Positions 49,601 to 58,653 of a DNA stretch of 64,000 nucleotides are shown here, piece by piece. Position 1 is the stretch's first letter. Every line of letters begins with the position of its first letter. The notes beneath the pieces are model-generated. The model worked only from the letters and a program-made list of their open reading frames with translations, made no database searches and had not been told where the DNA came from. The translations under genes and the position numbers were made by a program. The DNA comes from Asanoa ishikariensis (lineage in GTDB: Bacteria > Actinomycetota > Actinomycetes > Mycobacteriales > Micromonosporaceae): contig NZ_FNQB01000002.1 in assembly GCF_900107455.1 (NCBI RefSeq), forward strand, positions 620,001-684,000. The letters are read 5' to 3'.

Positions 49601-50472
49601 GGGCCTGGTTGTTCGAGCGGGTCCCACGCGGCCGGGTCGCCGCCCTGCGCACGTTGACGTACCTCTTCATCGTCTTCGACCTGCTGCTCTACAGCTCCTG
49701 GGTGCGCACCAGGGGCGACGTACCGACCGACCTCTACCAACCACTGTGGATCGGCCGCGTGCTGCACCTGCCGGCGCCGACCGAGACGCTCGTCAACGTG
49801 GTGTTCTGGGCGTTGCTGGTGCTCGCGCCGCTCGCCGCGACCGGCCGCTTCCCGCGCCTGTTCGGCTGGCTCGTCTTCGGGTTCTACTTCGAGTGGCTGA
49901 TCATCGCGATGAGCTACGGCAAGGTCGACCACGACCGGTTCGCCTTCCTCGTCGCGCTGGCCGTGCTGCCCACCGTCGGGCGGGCCCGGCACGGCGACCG
50001 GGAGCGGAGCGAGGCGGCCGGCTGGGCACTGCGAATGATCCAGATCGCGGTGGTCGCCACGTACTTCCTCGCGGCCTGGGCGAAGATCCGTTTCGGTGGG
50101 CTCGGCTGGATGACCGGCTCCGTGCTGGCCCGCGCCTTCATCCGGCGCGGCTCCGAGTTCGCCGACCTCATCGCCAGCGTCCCGTACCTGATGATCGCGG
50201 CCCAGATCGGCATGGTCACCTTCGAGGCGCTCAGCCCGTTGGTGTTCGCGCTGCGGGGCCGCTACCGCTACGCCGCGATCGCCTTCTTCTACTCGTTCCA
50301 CGTGCTGTCGTTCGCCACCATCTCGATCTCGTTCGCTCCGCACCTGATCGCGATGACCTCGTTCCTGCCGCTGGAGCGGGTGCGCCCGATCGAATGGCTC
50401 CGCCGCCGGACGCGACCCCGGCCGGCCGTGGATACGCTTGATCCGGTGGGTGCCGAGGCGGGTGGAGGTTGA
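49597..50472 (+). CDS. HTTM-domain membrane protein (vitamin K-dependent gamma-carboxylase-like)
   Basis: A 291-residue polytopic protein with about six to seven helices. It opens VPRGRVAALRTLTYLFIVFDLLL, the horizontally-transferred-transmembrane (HTTM) domain pattern seen at the N-terminus of vitamin K gamma-glutamyl carboxylases; SYGKVDHDRFAFLVAL and YFLAAWAKIRFGG are further family blocks. The C-terminal soluble lyase half is absent. Role unknown; pairing with a thiol oxidoreductase suggests quinone- or thiol-linked redox work (inference). Confidence 0.82.
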   Translation: MRAWLFERVPRGRVAALRTLTYLFIVFDLLLYSSWVRTRGDVPTDLYQPLWIGRVLHLPAPTETLVNVVFWALLVLAPLAATGRFPRLFGWLVFGFYFEWLIIAMSYGKVDHDRFAFLVALAVLPTVGRARHGDRERSEAAGWALRMIQIAVVATYFLAAWAKIRFGGLGWMTGSVLARAFIRRGSEFADLIASVPYLMIAAQIGMVTFEALSPLVFALRGRYRYAAIAFFYSFHVLSFATISISFAPHLIAMTSFLPLERVRPIEWLRRRTRPRPAVDTLDPVGAEAGGG

Positions 50473-50476
50473 CGGC

Positions 50477-50869
50477 ATGAACGAGACGTTCGTGTACGAC
50501 GGTGACTGCGCGTTCTGCACCATGTGCGCGCGGTTCATCGAACGCCGGATCCACACCGGCGCCACGGTCATCCCGTGGCAGTTCGCCGACCTCGACGCCC
50601 TTGGGTTGACCCGCGCACAGTGCGTCGAGGCGGTGCAGTGGGTGCCGACGACCGGCCCGACGTCGGCCGGCCCGGTGGCGATCGCCGATCTGCTGCGCTC
50701 CAGCGGCCCGGTGTGGCGCCTCGCGGGCCGGGTCCTCGGCTTGCGGCCGGTGATCGCGCTCGCCTGGCCGGCCTACCGCTGGGTGGCCCGCAACCGCCAC
50801 CGGTTGCCCGGCGGCACTGCCGCCTGCGCCATCCCGGCCGACTCCCCGGCCCGCCGGCCCGCCGCCTGA
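50477..50869 (+). CDS. DCC1-like thiol-disulfide oxidoreductase (DUF393)
   Basis: A 130-residue thioredoxin-like protein of the DCC/DUF393 family. The signature DxxCxxC is YDGDCAFCTMC. LLRSSGPVWRLAGRVLGLRPVIALAWPAYRWVARNRHRL is the conserved second half. ATG 50477 is preceded by GGAGG; upstream starts would overlap the HTTM gene. Third member of the trio with 49160 and 49597. Confidence 0.9.
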   Translation: MNETFVYDGDCAFCTMCARFIERRIHTGATVIPWQFADLDALGLTRAQCVEAVQWVPTTGPTSAGPVAIADLLRSSGPVWRLAGRVLGLRPVIALAWPAYRWVARNRHRLPGGTAACAIPADSPARRPAA

Positions 50870-50971
50870 CCGGCTCACCGCGAGCGCGGCACCGGGCCGG
50901 TGCGCCGGCGTGGTGTGACGTCCGTGACAGGCCGTTGACCTTGGTTATTACGGGTTCGTGACATTCCGGGG

Positions 50972-52177
50972 ATGGGCCCCGGACATCGCGCTGGCACCGT
51001 GCTCCCGGTGATCAGCCACCCGACCACCTCGCCCGGCGCGGCGCCGCCCGCCGCCGGCGCGACCCGGGCGCTCGCCGAAGCCGAGATCGACCTCGATGCC
51101 ATCGCCGCCAACGTTCGGACCATCGCGTCGGTGACCGGAAACGACCTGATGGCCGTGGTCAAGGCCGACGGCTTCGGTCACGGTGCCGTCCCGGTCGCCC
51201 GGGCCGCGCTCGCCGGTGGCGCCACCTGGCTCGGGGTCACCTCGGCCGCCGAGGCGCTGGAGTTGCGGGCGGGTGGCATCAGCGCGCCGATCCTGAGCTG
51301 GCTGCATCACCCCGACGAGGACTTCGGTCCGCTGCTCGCGGCCGGCGTCGACATCGGCATCTCGACCATGTCACACCTGCGAACGGCAGCGGCGCACGCC
51401 GCACGCCGACGCACCACCGCGATGGTGCAGCTCAAGGTCGACACCGGGTTGTCGCGCAACGGCGCCCGCGGCACGGACTGGGCCGACCTGGTCGCGCTGG
51501 CCCGGGCGTACGAGCTAGCGGGCACGGTCAAGGTCCGCGGCATCTGGTCGCATCTCGCGGACGCCGACCAGCCGGGGTCGCCACTGGTCCGCCGCCAGGT
51601 GAGCGCGTTCCGGACCGCCGTCCGGGTGGCCCGCGCCGGCCGGCTCGACCCGGTGCTGCTGCACCTGGCCAACTCCGCCGCCGCGCTCACCGCGCCGGCC
51701 ACCCGGTTCGACATCTGCCGGATCGGGCTGGCGCTCTACGGTGTCGAGCCCGTCGCCGGGGCGGGCGCCGGCCTGCGTCCGGCCATGACGCTGCGGTCCT
51801 CCGTGGTCAACCTCAAGCAGGTTCCGGCCGGCACGGGCGTCTCCTACGGACCAGGCCATGTGACCGCCGAGCCGACCACGCTGGCCCTGGTGCCGGTCGG
51901 CTTCGCCGACGGGATCCCCCGCAGCGCGGAGGGACGCGCCTCGGTGTGGGTCGGCGGCGCGCGCTGCCCGATCGTCGGGCGGATCACGATGGACCAGTGC
52001 GTGGTCGACGTCGGCGACCGGCCCGTGCGGCTCGGCGATCCGGTCACCATCTTCGGCCCGGGGCCGGACGAGCCGACCGTGGCGCAGTGGGCGCACTGGG
52101 CCGGCACCAACCCGAACGACCTACTCACCGGGATCGGCCCTCGGGTCGCCCGCCGCTATCTGGGGGTGGCCGCATGA
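50972..52177 (+). CDS. alr: Alanine racemase
   Basis: A 401-residue PLP enzyme making D-alanine for peptidoglycan. The PLP Lys is in LMAVVKADGFGHGAVPVARA, where the usual Tyr of KA(D/N)AYGHG is Phe. The second catalytic Tyr is in GVSYGPGHV, and MDQCVVDVGD and RPAMTLRSSVVNLK are normal. The exact start is uncertain: ATG 50972 or GTG 50999/51008 give a short flexible N-terminus. It overlaps ddl by ATGA, so D-Ala is made and ligated by one operon. Confidence 0.92.
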   Translation: MGPGHRAGTVLPVISHPTTSPGAAPPAAGATRALAEAEIDLDAIAANVRTIASVTGNDLMAVVKADGFGHGAVPVARAALAGGATWLGVTSAAEALELRAGGISAPILSWLHHPDEDFGPLLAAGVDIGISTMSHLRTAAAHAARRRTTAMVQLKVDTGLSRNGARGTDWADLVALARAYELAGTVKVRGIWSHLADADQPGSPLVRRQVSAFRTAVRVARAGRLDPVLLHLANSAAALTAPATRFDICRIGLALYGVEPVAGAGAGLRPAMTLRSSVVNLKQVPAGTGVSYGPGHVTAEPTTLALVPVGFADGIPRSAEGRASVWVGGARCPIVGRITMDQCVVDVGDRPVRLGDPVTIFGPGPDEPTVAQWAHWAGTNPNDLLTGIGPRVARRYLGVAA

Positions 52178-53184
52178 GGATCGCCGTGCTGTTCGGTGGG
52201 CGCAGCGGGGAGCACGAGGTCTCCCGCAAGTCGGCCGCGAGCATCATCGCCAACCTGGGCGACGCGTACGCCGTGACCGAGGTGTTGATCGGCCGGGACG
52301 GGCAGTGGCACGTCGACCAGGTGCCGGTCACCTTCGCGAAGGCCCTCGACGTGCTCGGCGCCCAGGACGTCGTCTTTCCCGCCCTGCACGGCCCGTACGG
52401 CGAGGACGGCACCGTCCAGGCGATGCTCGAGTGGCTGGGCGTGCCCTACGTCGGCAACGGGGTCCTGGCCAGCGCCGCCGGCATGGACAAGGCGGTCACC
52501 AAGACGCTGCTCGCGGCCGACGGCCTGCGCGTCGCCGGTGGCGTCACGCTGCGCGCCGGCGAACACCTGACGGGCGACGACCAGGAGCGGCTGGGCCTGC
52601 CAGTGTTCGTCAAGCCGGCCCGGGCCGGTTCGAGCCTGGGCGTGTCCCGGGTGGCGGATTGGTGGCAACTGCCCGAGGCGCTCACCGCGGCGTGGATGTT
52701 CGACGAGAAGGTCGTGATCGAGCCCGCGGTGATCGGTCGCGAGGTCGACGTGGCCGTGCTGGAGTACCCGGACGGCCGGGTCGTCGCCGGCCCGCCGCTG
52801 GAGATCCTGGTGAGCGGTGCGGGCTTCTTCGACTACGACGCCAAGTACGCGGGTGGGGCGCGCTTCCAGATTCCGGCGGACCTGCACCCGACGACCACCG
52901 AGGTGCTCCAGGACCGGGCGATCCGGGCGTTCAACGCGCTCGGCTGCCGCGGCCTGATCCGCGTCGACTTCTTCCTGCCGGACGACGCGCGGGACGGCAG
53001 CCCGGGCGGTGAGCCGGTGGTCAACGAGGTCAACACGTTCCCGGGCTTCACCAGCGCGTCCCAGTACCCGCAGATCTGGCAGCGGGCCGGCATCGACTAT
53101 CCGGAGTTGCTCGACATCCTGATCGCGGGCGCGGTCAGAGATAAGCGGGGCATTTCAGTGGCCCCCGGCTCTGCTCGCCGTTGA
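52174..53184 (+). CDS. ddl: D-alanine--D-alanine ligase
   Basis: A 336-residue ATP-grasp ligase joining two D-Ala for cell wall synthesis. It opens RIAVLFGGRSGEHEVSRKSA, has ALHGPYGEDGTVQAMLEWLGVPYVGNGVLASA, FVKPARAGSSLGVSRV, and the omega-loop FDYDAKYAG, whose Tyr-Lys favours D-Ala-D-Ala over D-Ala-D-lactate. RVDFFL and VVNEVNTFPGFTSASQYPQ supply the metal ligands. The last 50 bases overlap the convergent lipoprotein gene. Confidence 0.93.
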   Translation: MRIAVLFGGRSGEHEVSRKSAASIIANLGDAYAVTEVLIGRDGQWHVDQVPVTFAKALDVLGAQDVVFPALHGPYGEDGTVQAMLEWLGVPYVGNGVLASAAGMDKAVTKTLLAADGLRVAGGVTLRAGEHLTGDDQERLGLPVFVKPARAGSSLGVSRVADWWQLPEALTAAWMFDEKVVIEPAVIGREVDVAVLEYPDGRVVAGPPLEILVSGAGFFDYDAKYAGGARFQIPADLHPTTTEVLQDRAIRAFNALGCRGLIRVDFFLPDDARDGSPGGEPVVNEVNTFPGFTSASQYPQIWQRAGIDYPELLDILIAGAVRDKRGISVAPGSARR

Positions 53185-53602
53185 CCAGCGTCACCGGCGC
53201 GTCGCCGGCGACCGCCTGCACGGTGCAGACGATCTGAACCACCGCCAGCACGGACAGCCCGCGCACCTCGGTCGCCAGCGACACCAGCACGCCGTCGCCG
53301 GCCACGCCGATCTTCGCCGGCGCGATGTCGGCCGGGACCTCACTGGTGAACCCGGCCTGCTGTTCGGTCGGGGTCGGCCCGGCGGCGAGCACGCTCAGCA
53401 TCTCGTCGAGCCGCATCGGCTTGAGCCCGCGCAGCACGACCGTGGGCTCGCCGTCCGAGAGCAGGTAGAACCGCACGCCCTCGACCGTGCCGGCCGGCGC
53501 CGGGCCGCCGCTGATCACGTCGCTGGGCCGGACGCCGCAACCGGCCAGCAGGAGGGCCAGCAGCGCGCCGGCGGCGAGCAGCAGGCGGGTCGGCCGGTTC
53601 AT
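53135..53602 (-). CDS. Lipoprotein with GerMN-like domain, partner of a two-component system
   Basis: A 155-residue lipoprotein with lipobox LLLAGCG (Cys about residue 22). The rest (VRFYLLSDGEPTVVLRGLKPM, LDEMLSVLAAGPTPTEQQAGFTSEVPADI, VLVSLATEVRGLSVLAVVQIVCTV) has the layout of GerMN/LpqB-type domains. It overlaps the histidine kinase gene by ATGA. Family parallels are CseA and LpqB, lipoproteins that modulate an envelope-stress sensor kinase (inference). Confidence 0.82.
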   Translation of the reverse strand: MNRPTRLLLAAGALLALLLAGCGVRPSDVISGGPAPAGTVEGVRFYLLSDGEPTVVLRGLKPMRLDEMLSVLAAGPTPTEQQAGFTSEVPADIAPAKIGVAGDGVLVSLATEVRGLSVLAVVQIVCTVQAVAGDAPVTLVNGEQSRGPLKCPAYL

Positions 53603-55008
53603 GCGGTGCCTCCTCGCGGGACGCGCAGGCTGAAGACCGCGCCGTGTGGCGAGCGGTTGCCGGCGACCAGGGTGCCGCCGTGGAGCCGGGCGTTCTCCAG
53701 CGCGATGGCCAGCCCGAGGCCCGCGCCCTCGGACCGGGACCGGGCGCTGTCGGCCTTGTAGAACCGGTCGAAGACGTGGTCCCGCACCTCGGGCGTGAGG
53801 CCGGGACCGTAGTCGCTGACGGTCACCTCGACCCAGCCGTCGACGGCCCGCAGGTCGACCGTCACCGGTGCGGCGCCGTGCCGCAGCGCGTTGCCGACCA
53901 GGTTGGCCACGATCACGTCGAGCCGGCGCGGGTCCAGCCAGGCCAGCACCCGGTCCGGCAACGCGATGGTCACCTGATCGGTCCAGCCCCGGGAGCGCAG
54001 GGTGGCCCGGATCGCCGCGCCGACGTCGATGTCGTCGCAGGCGAGCGCCGCCGTGCCCGCATCGAACCGGCTGATCTCGATCAGGTCCTCGACGAGCTGG
54101 GCCAGGTTCTGCGTCTCCTGGCTGACCAACCGGGCGGCCTTGCCCGCGTCGCCGGGCAGCCGCTCCGCCTCCTCGTCGAGGACGTCGGTCACTGCGGTCA
54201 TCGCGGCCAGCGGCGTACGCAACTCGTGCGAGACGTCGGCCACGAACCTTCGGGCGTCCGCCTCCATCCGGCGCAGCTCGCCGACCTGCCGCTCCAGCCG
54301 TTCGGCGGTCTGGTTGAAGATCAGTGCCACTCCGGCCAGCTCGTCGCTGCCGTGCACGGTCGCCCGGGTCTTCAGGTCGCCCTCGCCGAGCCGGCGGGCG
54401 GCGCGGCCGAGCTCGCTCACCGGTCGCAGCACGCCGCGGGCGGCCAGCAACGCGAGCAGCACCGCCAGCACCAGCGACGCGGCGCCCGTCGACCAGGCCA
54501 GCGCGGCGAGCTGGTCGATGCTGTGCTGCTCGTCGGCGAGCGGGTGCAGCCGGTACACCTCGATGCCGGTCGGCTCGGTGCTCCCGTCGGGCCGCTTGGT
54601 CCGAAGCTGCGTGCCGATGGCGAGCGTCGGTGTGCCGTCCCGGGAGAACCGTTGCCAGACCACCCTGCCATCGCGCACCTCCGCGCGCAGCGGCTGGGGG
54701 ATCTCGCTCGGATGGAGGCCGGACGAGGCGTACCCGTCCCGGTAGAGAACCGCAGCGGCGTCGGGCCCTTCGGCGAGGGCGGCCACGATCGCGTTGAGCT
54801 GCTCAGGGCTCGGCGGCAGCTCGCGCACCGGATCGAGCCGGGTCACCTCGTCGACCAGCGAGAGCACGGCGGCGTCCTGGGCCTTCTGGAGGACCACGGT
54901 GCGGGCCTGGCCGTAGCTGACCCCGGCCACCAGAGCGGTGGTGGTCAGCCCCAGCATCGCGAAGGCGAGCAGCAGCCGGCCACGCAGCCCGAGGCCCCAA
55001 CGGGTCAC
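53599..55008 (-). CDS. Sensor histidine kinase
   Basis: A 469-residue membrane kinase. Two helices (about 10-32 and 165-188) bracket an extracytoplasmic sensor region; a HAMP domain follows (about 190-245). The phospho-acceptor helix is FVADVSHELRTPLAAM. ATPase boxes are VGNALRHGA (N), DYGPGLT (G1) and GAGLGLAIALENARLHGG (G2). GTG at 55008 overlaps the response regulator stop (GTGA), which sets the start. Confidence 0.92.
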   Translation of the reverse strand: MTRWGLGLRGRLLLAFAMLGLTTTALVAGVSYGQARTVVLQKAQDAAVLSLVDEVTRLDPVRELPPSPEQLNAIVAALAEGPDAAAVLYRDGYASSGLHPSEIPQPLRAEVRDGRVVWQRFSRDGTPTLAIGTQLRTKRPDGSTEPTGIEVYRLHPLADEQHSIDQLAALAWSTGAASLVLAVLLALLAARGVLRPVSELGRAARRLGEGDLKTRATVHGSDELAGVALIFNQTAERLERQVGELRRMEADARRFVADVSHELRTPLAAMTAVTDVLDEEAERLPGDAGKAARLVSQETQNLAQLVEDLIEISRFDAGTAALACDDIDVGAAIRATLRSRGWTDQVTIALPDRVLAWLDPRRLDVIVANLVGNALRHGAAPVTVDLRAVDGWVEVTVSDYGPGLTPEVRDHVFDRFYKADSARSRSEGAGLGLAIALENARLHGGTLVAGNRSPHGAVFSLRVPRGGTA

Positions 55009-55694
55009 AGCGGGCCGAACCGGTATCCGAAGCCGCGGACCGTCTGCACGTACACCGGAGCGGTGGTGTCGTTCTCGATCTTCGCCCGGAGCCGCTGCAC
55101 GCACGCGTCGACCAGGCGCGAGTCGCCGAGGTAGCCCTGCTCCCAGACGGCCTCGAGGAGCTGTTGGCGGCTGTAGACGCGGCCGGGCGTCGCCGAGAGC
55201 TCCAGCAGCAGCCGGAGCTCGGTCGGTGCGAGGCCGACCGGCGCGCCGTCCTTGCGGACCACCAGCGCGGCCCGGTCGATGGTCAGCTCGCGGTGCCGTT
55301 CCTCGGCGAGCGCGACCGGATCGGCCGCGCGGGTGGTGCTGCGCCGGAGCACCGCGCGGATCCGGGCTTCGAGCACGCGGGCCTGCACGGGCTTGACCAC
55401 GTAGTCGTCGGCGCCGGCCTCGAGCCCGGCCACCACGTCCATGTCGTCGTCGCGGGCGGTGAGCATGATGATCGGCAGATCCTGGTTGGCCCGGATCCGC
55501 CGGCAGACCTCGAAACCGTCCATGCCCGGCAGCATCAGGTCGAGCACGACGACGTCGGCGGGCGCGGCCGACAGGTGCGCCAGAGCCTTCTCGCCGGTCT
55601 CGAAGGCCTCGACGGTGTGCCCCTGCCGCGTGAGCGCGATGCGCAGACCCTCTCGTACCGTGTGATGGTCTTCGATCAGCAGCACCCGTGACAT
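55005..55694 (-). CDS. OmpR-family response regulator
   Basis: A 229-residue regulator. The receiver has LLIEDHH (acidic pocket), phospho-acceptor Asp in VVVLDLMLPGMDG, Thr in IIMLTARDDD and Lys in DYVVKPVQ. The C-terminal winged helix has LTIDRAALVVRKDGAPVGLAPTELRLLLEL and VDACVQRLRAKIENDTTAPVYVQTVRGFGYRF. First gene of an operon with the kinase and lipoprotein, resembling the CseBC/AfsQ type of actinobacterial envelope-stress systems. Confidence 0.93.
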   Translation of the reverse strand: MSRVLLIEDHHTVREGLRIALTRQGHTVEAFETGEKALAHLSAAPADVVVLDLMLPGMDGFEVCRRIRANQDLPIIMLTARDDDMDVVAGLEAGADDYVVKPVQARVLEARIRAVLRRSTTRAADPVALAEERHRELTIDRAALVVRKDGAPVGLAPTELRLLLELSATPGRVYSRQQLLEAVWEQGYLGDSRLVDACVQRLRAKIENDTTAPVYVQTVRGFGYRFGPL

Positions 55695-55789
55695 GGCACC
55701 AACTATCGCATCAGCGGGGAACCCGACCGCCCTTCACGTTGTGCGTTTGGCCACGTGGAACGGTTACCAACGCGTAGCGTGACGTGGCG

Positions 55790-57151
55790 ATGACGGATAT
55801 CCTGGCTCAGGACTACCTGCTCGAAGCGCGTCAGATGCAGGCCCTCTCGTTCGTGGTGCACATCCCGCTGGTCTGCTTCGGCATCGCGTTCCCGGCACTA
55901 GTGCTCTTCGTCGAATGGCGTTACCTGCGCACGGGCGACGAGCTCTACCGGACGCTGGCGCGTCGCTGGTCGAAGGTGCTGGTCGCGCTGTTCGCCGCCG
56001 GGGTGGTGACCGGCACGATCCTCAGCTTCGAGCTCGGCCTGCTCTGGCCGAACTTCACCGCGACCTTCGGCGAGGTGTTCGGCCTCGGCTTCGCGATCGA
56101 GGGCTTCTCCTTCTTCCTGGAAGCCATCTTCATCGGGATCTACGTGTACGGGTGGGATCGGCTCTCGCCCCGCGCGCACTTCCTGTCGGGCCTGCCGATC
56201 GCGGTCGCGGGCGTGGTCGGCTCGTTCATGGTGATCGCGGTGAACGGGTGGATGAACCATCCGGAGGGCTTCACCTTCGAGAACGGCCGGGTGACCTCGT
56301 CCAACGCCGCCCGGGCGCTGTTCGGCAACTCCTACTTCTGGCACGAGTTCATCCACATGTACGTCGCGGGCTTCATCGTCACCGGCTTCGTGATCGCCGC
56401 TGCCTACGCGGTCTACGCGCTGCGCGGCCGATGGGGCCGGTACGAGCGGACCGCCTTCGCCGTGCCGATGACCGCCGCCGCCGTCGCCTCGCCCGTGCAG
56501 TTGCTGGTCGGCGACTGGGCCGCCCGCGAGGTGGCGAAGAACCAGCCGGTCAAGCTGGCCGCGATGGAAGGGCTGGGCCAGACCACCAAGGGCGCGGCGC
56601 TGCATGTCGTCGGCTGGTACCAGAACGGCGAGGTGGTCTGGGGCCTGGGCATACCCAAGCTGCTCTCGCTGCTGGCCTTCCACGACATCAACTCCACCGT
56701 GCAGGGCCTGGACACCGTGCCGCTGGAGGACCAGCCGCCCGTCAACGTGGTCCGCTACGCGTTCCAGAGCATGGTCGGCGCCGGGACCATCATGGCGCTG
56801 GTCGCGGTGCTCTTCCTCTATCTGCGCTGGCGCAAGGGGACCCTGCCGGCCAGCCCGTGGTTCTACCGGGCGGTGGTGCTCTGCGGCCCGCTCTCGATCG
56901 TCGCGCTGCTGGCCGGCTGGATCACCACCGAGGTCGGCCGGCAACCCTGGGTCGTGTACGGCTTCATGCGCACCGAGCAGGCGGTCACCGGGGCCTCCGG
57001 CATCCCCGTCGGCTACGGCGCGCTGGCCGCCGTCTACCTCGGGCTGGTGATCGCGGTCGGCTGGGTCCTGGTGCGGTTGTCGCGGGTGCCGATGGCCGAG
57101 CCGCCCGACGACCGGATCGACACCGTGCACCCACTCAGCCACGTCGAGTGA
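55790..57151 (+). CDS. cydA: Cytochrome bd oxidase subunit I
   Basis: A 453-residue haem-bearing quinol oxidase subunit with nine helices and a short Q loop. It starts LEARQMQALSFVVHIPLVCFGIAFP, with the haem b His in FVVHIP; further blocks are LGLLWPNFTATFGEVFGL, FMVIAVNGWMNHPEGF, FWHEFIHMY and the GRQPWVVYG quinol-site motif. It reduces O2 to water with high affinity. ATG 55790 is chosen over GTG 55784. Followed after 4 bases by cydB; no cydDC lies next to it. Confidence 0.94.
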   Translation: MTDILAQDYLLEARQMQALSFVVHIPLVCFGIAFPALVLFVEWRYLRTGDELYRTLARRWSKVLVALFAAGVVTGTILSFELGLLWPNFTATFGEVFGLGFAIEGFSFFLEAIFIGIYVYGWDRLSPRAHFLSGLPIAVAGVVGSFMVIAVNGWMNHPEGFTFENGRVTSSNAARALFGNSYFWHEFIHMYVAGFIVTGFVIAAAYAVYALRGRWGRYERTAFAVPMTAAAVASPVQLLVGDWAAREVAKNQPVKLAAMEGLGQTTKGAALHVVGWYQNGEVVWGLGIPKLLSLLAFHDINSTVQGLDTVPLEDQPPVNVVRYAFQSMVGAGTIMALVAVLFLYLRWRKGTLPASPWFYRAVVLCGPLSIVALLAGWITTEVGRQPWVVYGFMRTEQAVTGASGIPVGYGALAAVYLGLVIAVGWVLVRLSRVPMAEPPDDRIDTVHPLSHVE

Positions 57152-57155
57152 CGGC

Positions 57156-58424
57156 ATGGCCCTCCAGACCATCCCCGCGGCCGTCGTCGTCATCGGCCTG
57201 ATCCTCTACACGCTGCTGGCCGGTGCGGACTTCGGCGCCGGCGTCTGGCAACTCTCGGCGGGCGGCGGGGAACACGGGCGGCGGATCCGGGACCACGCGC
57301 ACCACGCGAACGCGCCGGTGTGGGAGGCCAACCACGTCTGGCTGATCCTGGTGATCACGGTGCTCTGGACGGCGTACCCGTCGGTGTTCGGGGCGATCTT
57401 CTCCACGCTGGCGATCCCGATCTTCCTCGCGGCGCTCGGCATCATCGGGCGGGGGACGTCCTACGCCCTGCAGAACGCGGCCAACGCCCGCCAGCGCCGC
57501 TACATCGACCTGTCCTTCGCGGCCGCGTCGATCGTGACGCCGTACATGCTCGGCAGCGTGATCGGTGCGATCGCCAGCGGTCGGGTGCCGCCGGGCAACG
57601 CGCTCGGCGCGGAGGTGGGTAGCTGGACCAGCGCGACCTCGATCCTGGCCGGCCTGCTGGCGGTGGCCACCGGCGCGTTCCTGGCCGCGGTGTTCCTGGC
57701 CGCCGACGCGGAGCGGCTGCGCGAGCCCGACCTGGTCGAGTCGTTCCGTGGCCGGGCGCTGCTCGCGGGCGTGGTGGCCGGCGGGCTCGCGGTGGGCGGC
57801 CTGTTCGTCGTGCGGGCCGACGCGCCCCGGCTGTTCGACGGGCTGACCTCCGGTTGGGGACTGGTCCCGGTGGTGGTCAGCGGAGTGGCCGGGCTCGTGT
57901 CGATGGCCCTGGTCGTGCTGCGCCGGTTCACGCAGGCCCGGCTGAGCGCGGCGCTGGCGGTGGCCGCGGTCATCATCGGCTGGGCGGTGGCGCAGCGGCC
58001 CTACCTGCTGCCGACCACGGTCACCATCGAGGACGCGGCGGCCAACGACACCACGATGATCGCGCTGATCGTCTCGCTCGCGGTCGGTGCTGTGGTGCTC
58101 TTCCCGAGCCTCGTGCTGCTGTTCCGGCTCACCCTGGCCGGCCGCTTCGACCCGACCTCCCAGGGTCCGGCGCCGGTGCCGGGTGGACCGGTCACTCGGG
58201 AGCGGCGCAAGCACGCGGCACAGACCGGCATCGGATTCCTGATCACCGGGGTCGTGCTGCTGACGATCGCGGAGCCGGCCGTCGCGCACATCTTCGGCCT
58301 GATCTTCCTCGGCATCGCGATGTTCGCGGGCTTCCGGGCGGTCGGCCCGGTGGAGCTCGCGTCCCGCCCGGCGCCGGAGGTCGCGGGCCGGTCGTTGCGG
58401 GAGCTCCTGCGCCGTCCCCGCTAA
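57156..58424 (+). CDS. cydB: Cytochrome bd oxidase subunit II
   Basis: A 422-residue membrane subunit, somewhat longer than the usual 335-380. It opens VVIGLILYTLLAGADFGAGVWQL and has PVWEANHVWLILVITVLWTAYPSVF and GRGTSYALQNAA, all CydB hallmarks. LPTTVTIEDAAANDTTMIALIVSLAVGAVVLFPSL is the late conserved block. The extra length is an additional C-terminal hydrophobic pair and soluble tail (VAGRSLRELLRRPR). Confidence 0.93.
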   Translation: MALQTIPAAVVVIGLILYTLLAGADFGAGVWQLSAGGGEHGRRIRDHAHHANAPVWEANHVWLILVITVLWTAYPSVFGAIFSTLAIPIFLAALGIIGRGTSYALQNAANARQRRYIDLSFAAASIVTPYMLGSVIGAIASGRVPPGNALGAEVGSWTSATSILAGLLAVATGAFLAAVFLAADAERLREPDLVESFRGRALLAGVVAGGLAVGGLFVVRADAPRLFDGLTSGWGLVPVVVSGVAGLVSMALVVLRRFTQARLSAALAVAAVIIGWAVAQRPYLLPTTVTIEDAAANDTTMIALIVSLAVGAVVLFPSLVLLFRLTLAGRFDPTSQGPAPVPGGPVTRERRKHAAQTGIGFLITGVVLLTIAEPAVAHIFGLIFLGIAMFAGFRAVGPVELASRPAPEVAGRSLRELLRRPR

Positions 58425-58508
58425 CACTTCGGATTTATCGGACTTGGGCGGTCTGTGCCTGGGGCGGAAGTCCGGCTCCTGCCAGCGAATTCCCAGCTCA
58501 AAGCCTTG

Positions 58509-58514
58509 TATTCT
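58509..58514 (+). promoter_or_regulatory. Leaderless promoter -10 of the 43-residue gene
   Basis: TATTCT ends 7 bases before the ATG at 58522; no ribosome-binding site. It lies in the 97-bp gap after cydB. Confidence 0.5.
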
Positions 58515-58521
58515 GCCCGTC

Positions 58522-58653
58522 ATGGACATTGGCAAGGAGACGCACGAATACGAGTTCGCGCCCCTGCACAGCGACCCGTTCGCGCCCCCGGTCGAACCCG
58601 CCATCCCCGCCCCGGTCGAACCGGCGCCCGTCAAGGAGCCAGCAACCACGTGA
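58522..58653 (+). CDS. 43-residue acidic, proline-rich small protein
   Basis: The sequence opens MDIGKETHEYEFAPLHSDPF and continues with repeated PVEPA motifs; no membrane segment. It is supported by a good leaderless -10, by ending in a GTGA overlap with the next gene, and by coherent composition. Function unknown; the paired small/large layout suggests a linked product. Confidence 0.6.
   Translation: MDIGKETHEYEFAPLHSDPFAPPVEPAIPAPVEPAPVKEPATT

Noticed and set aside
52174-53184. D-Ala-D-lactate (vancomycin-resistance type) ligase
   Set aside because: The omega loop FDYDAKY is the D-Ala-D-Ala type, and no vanH/vanX-like genes are adjacent.
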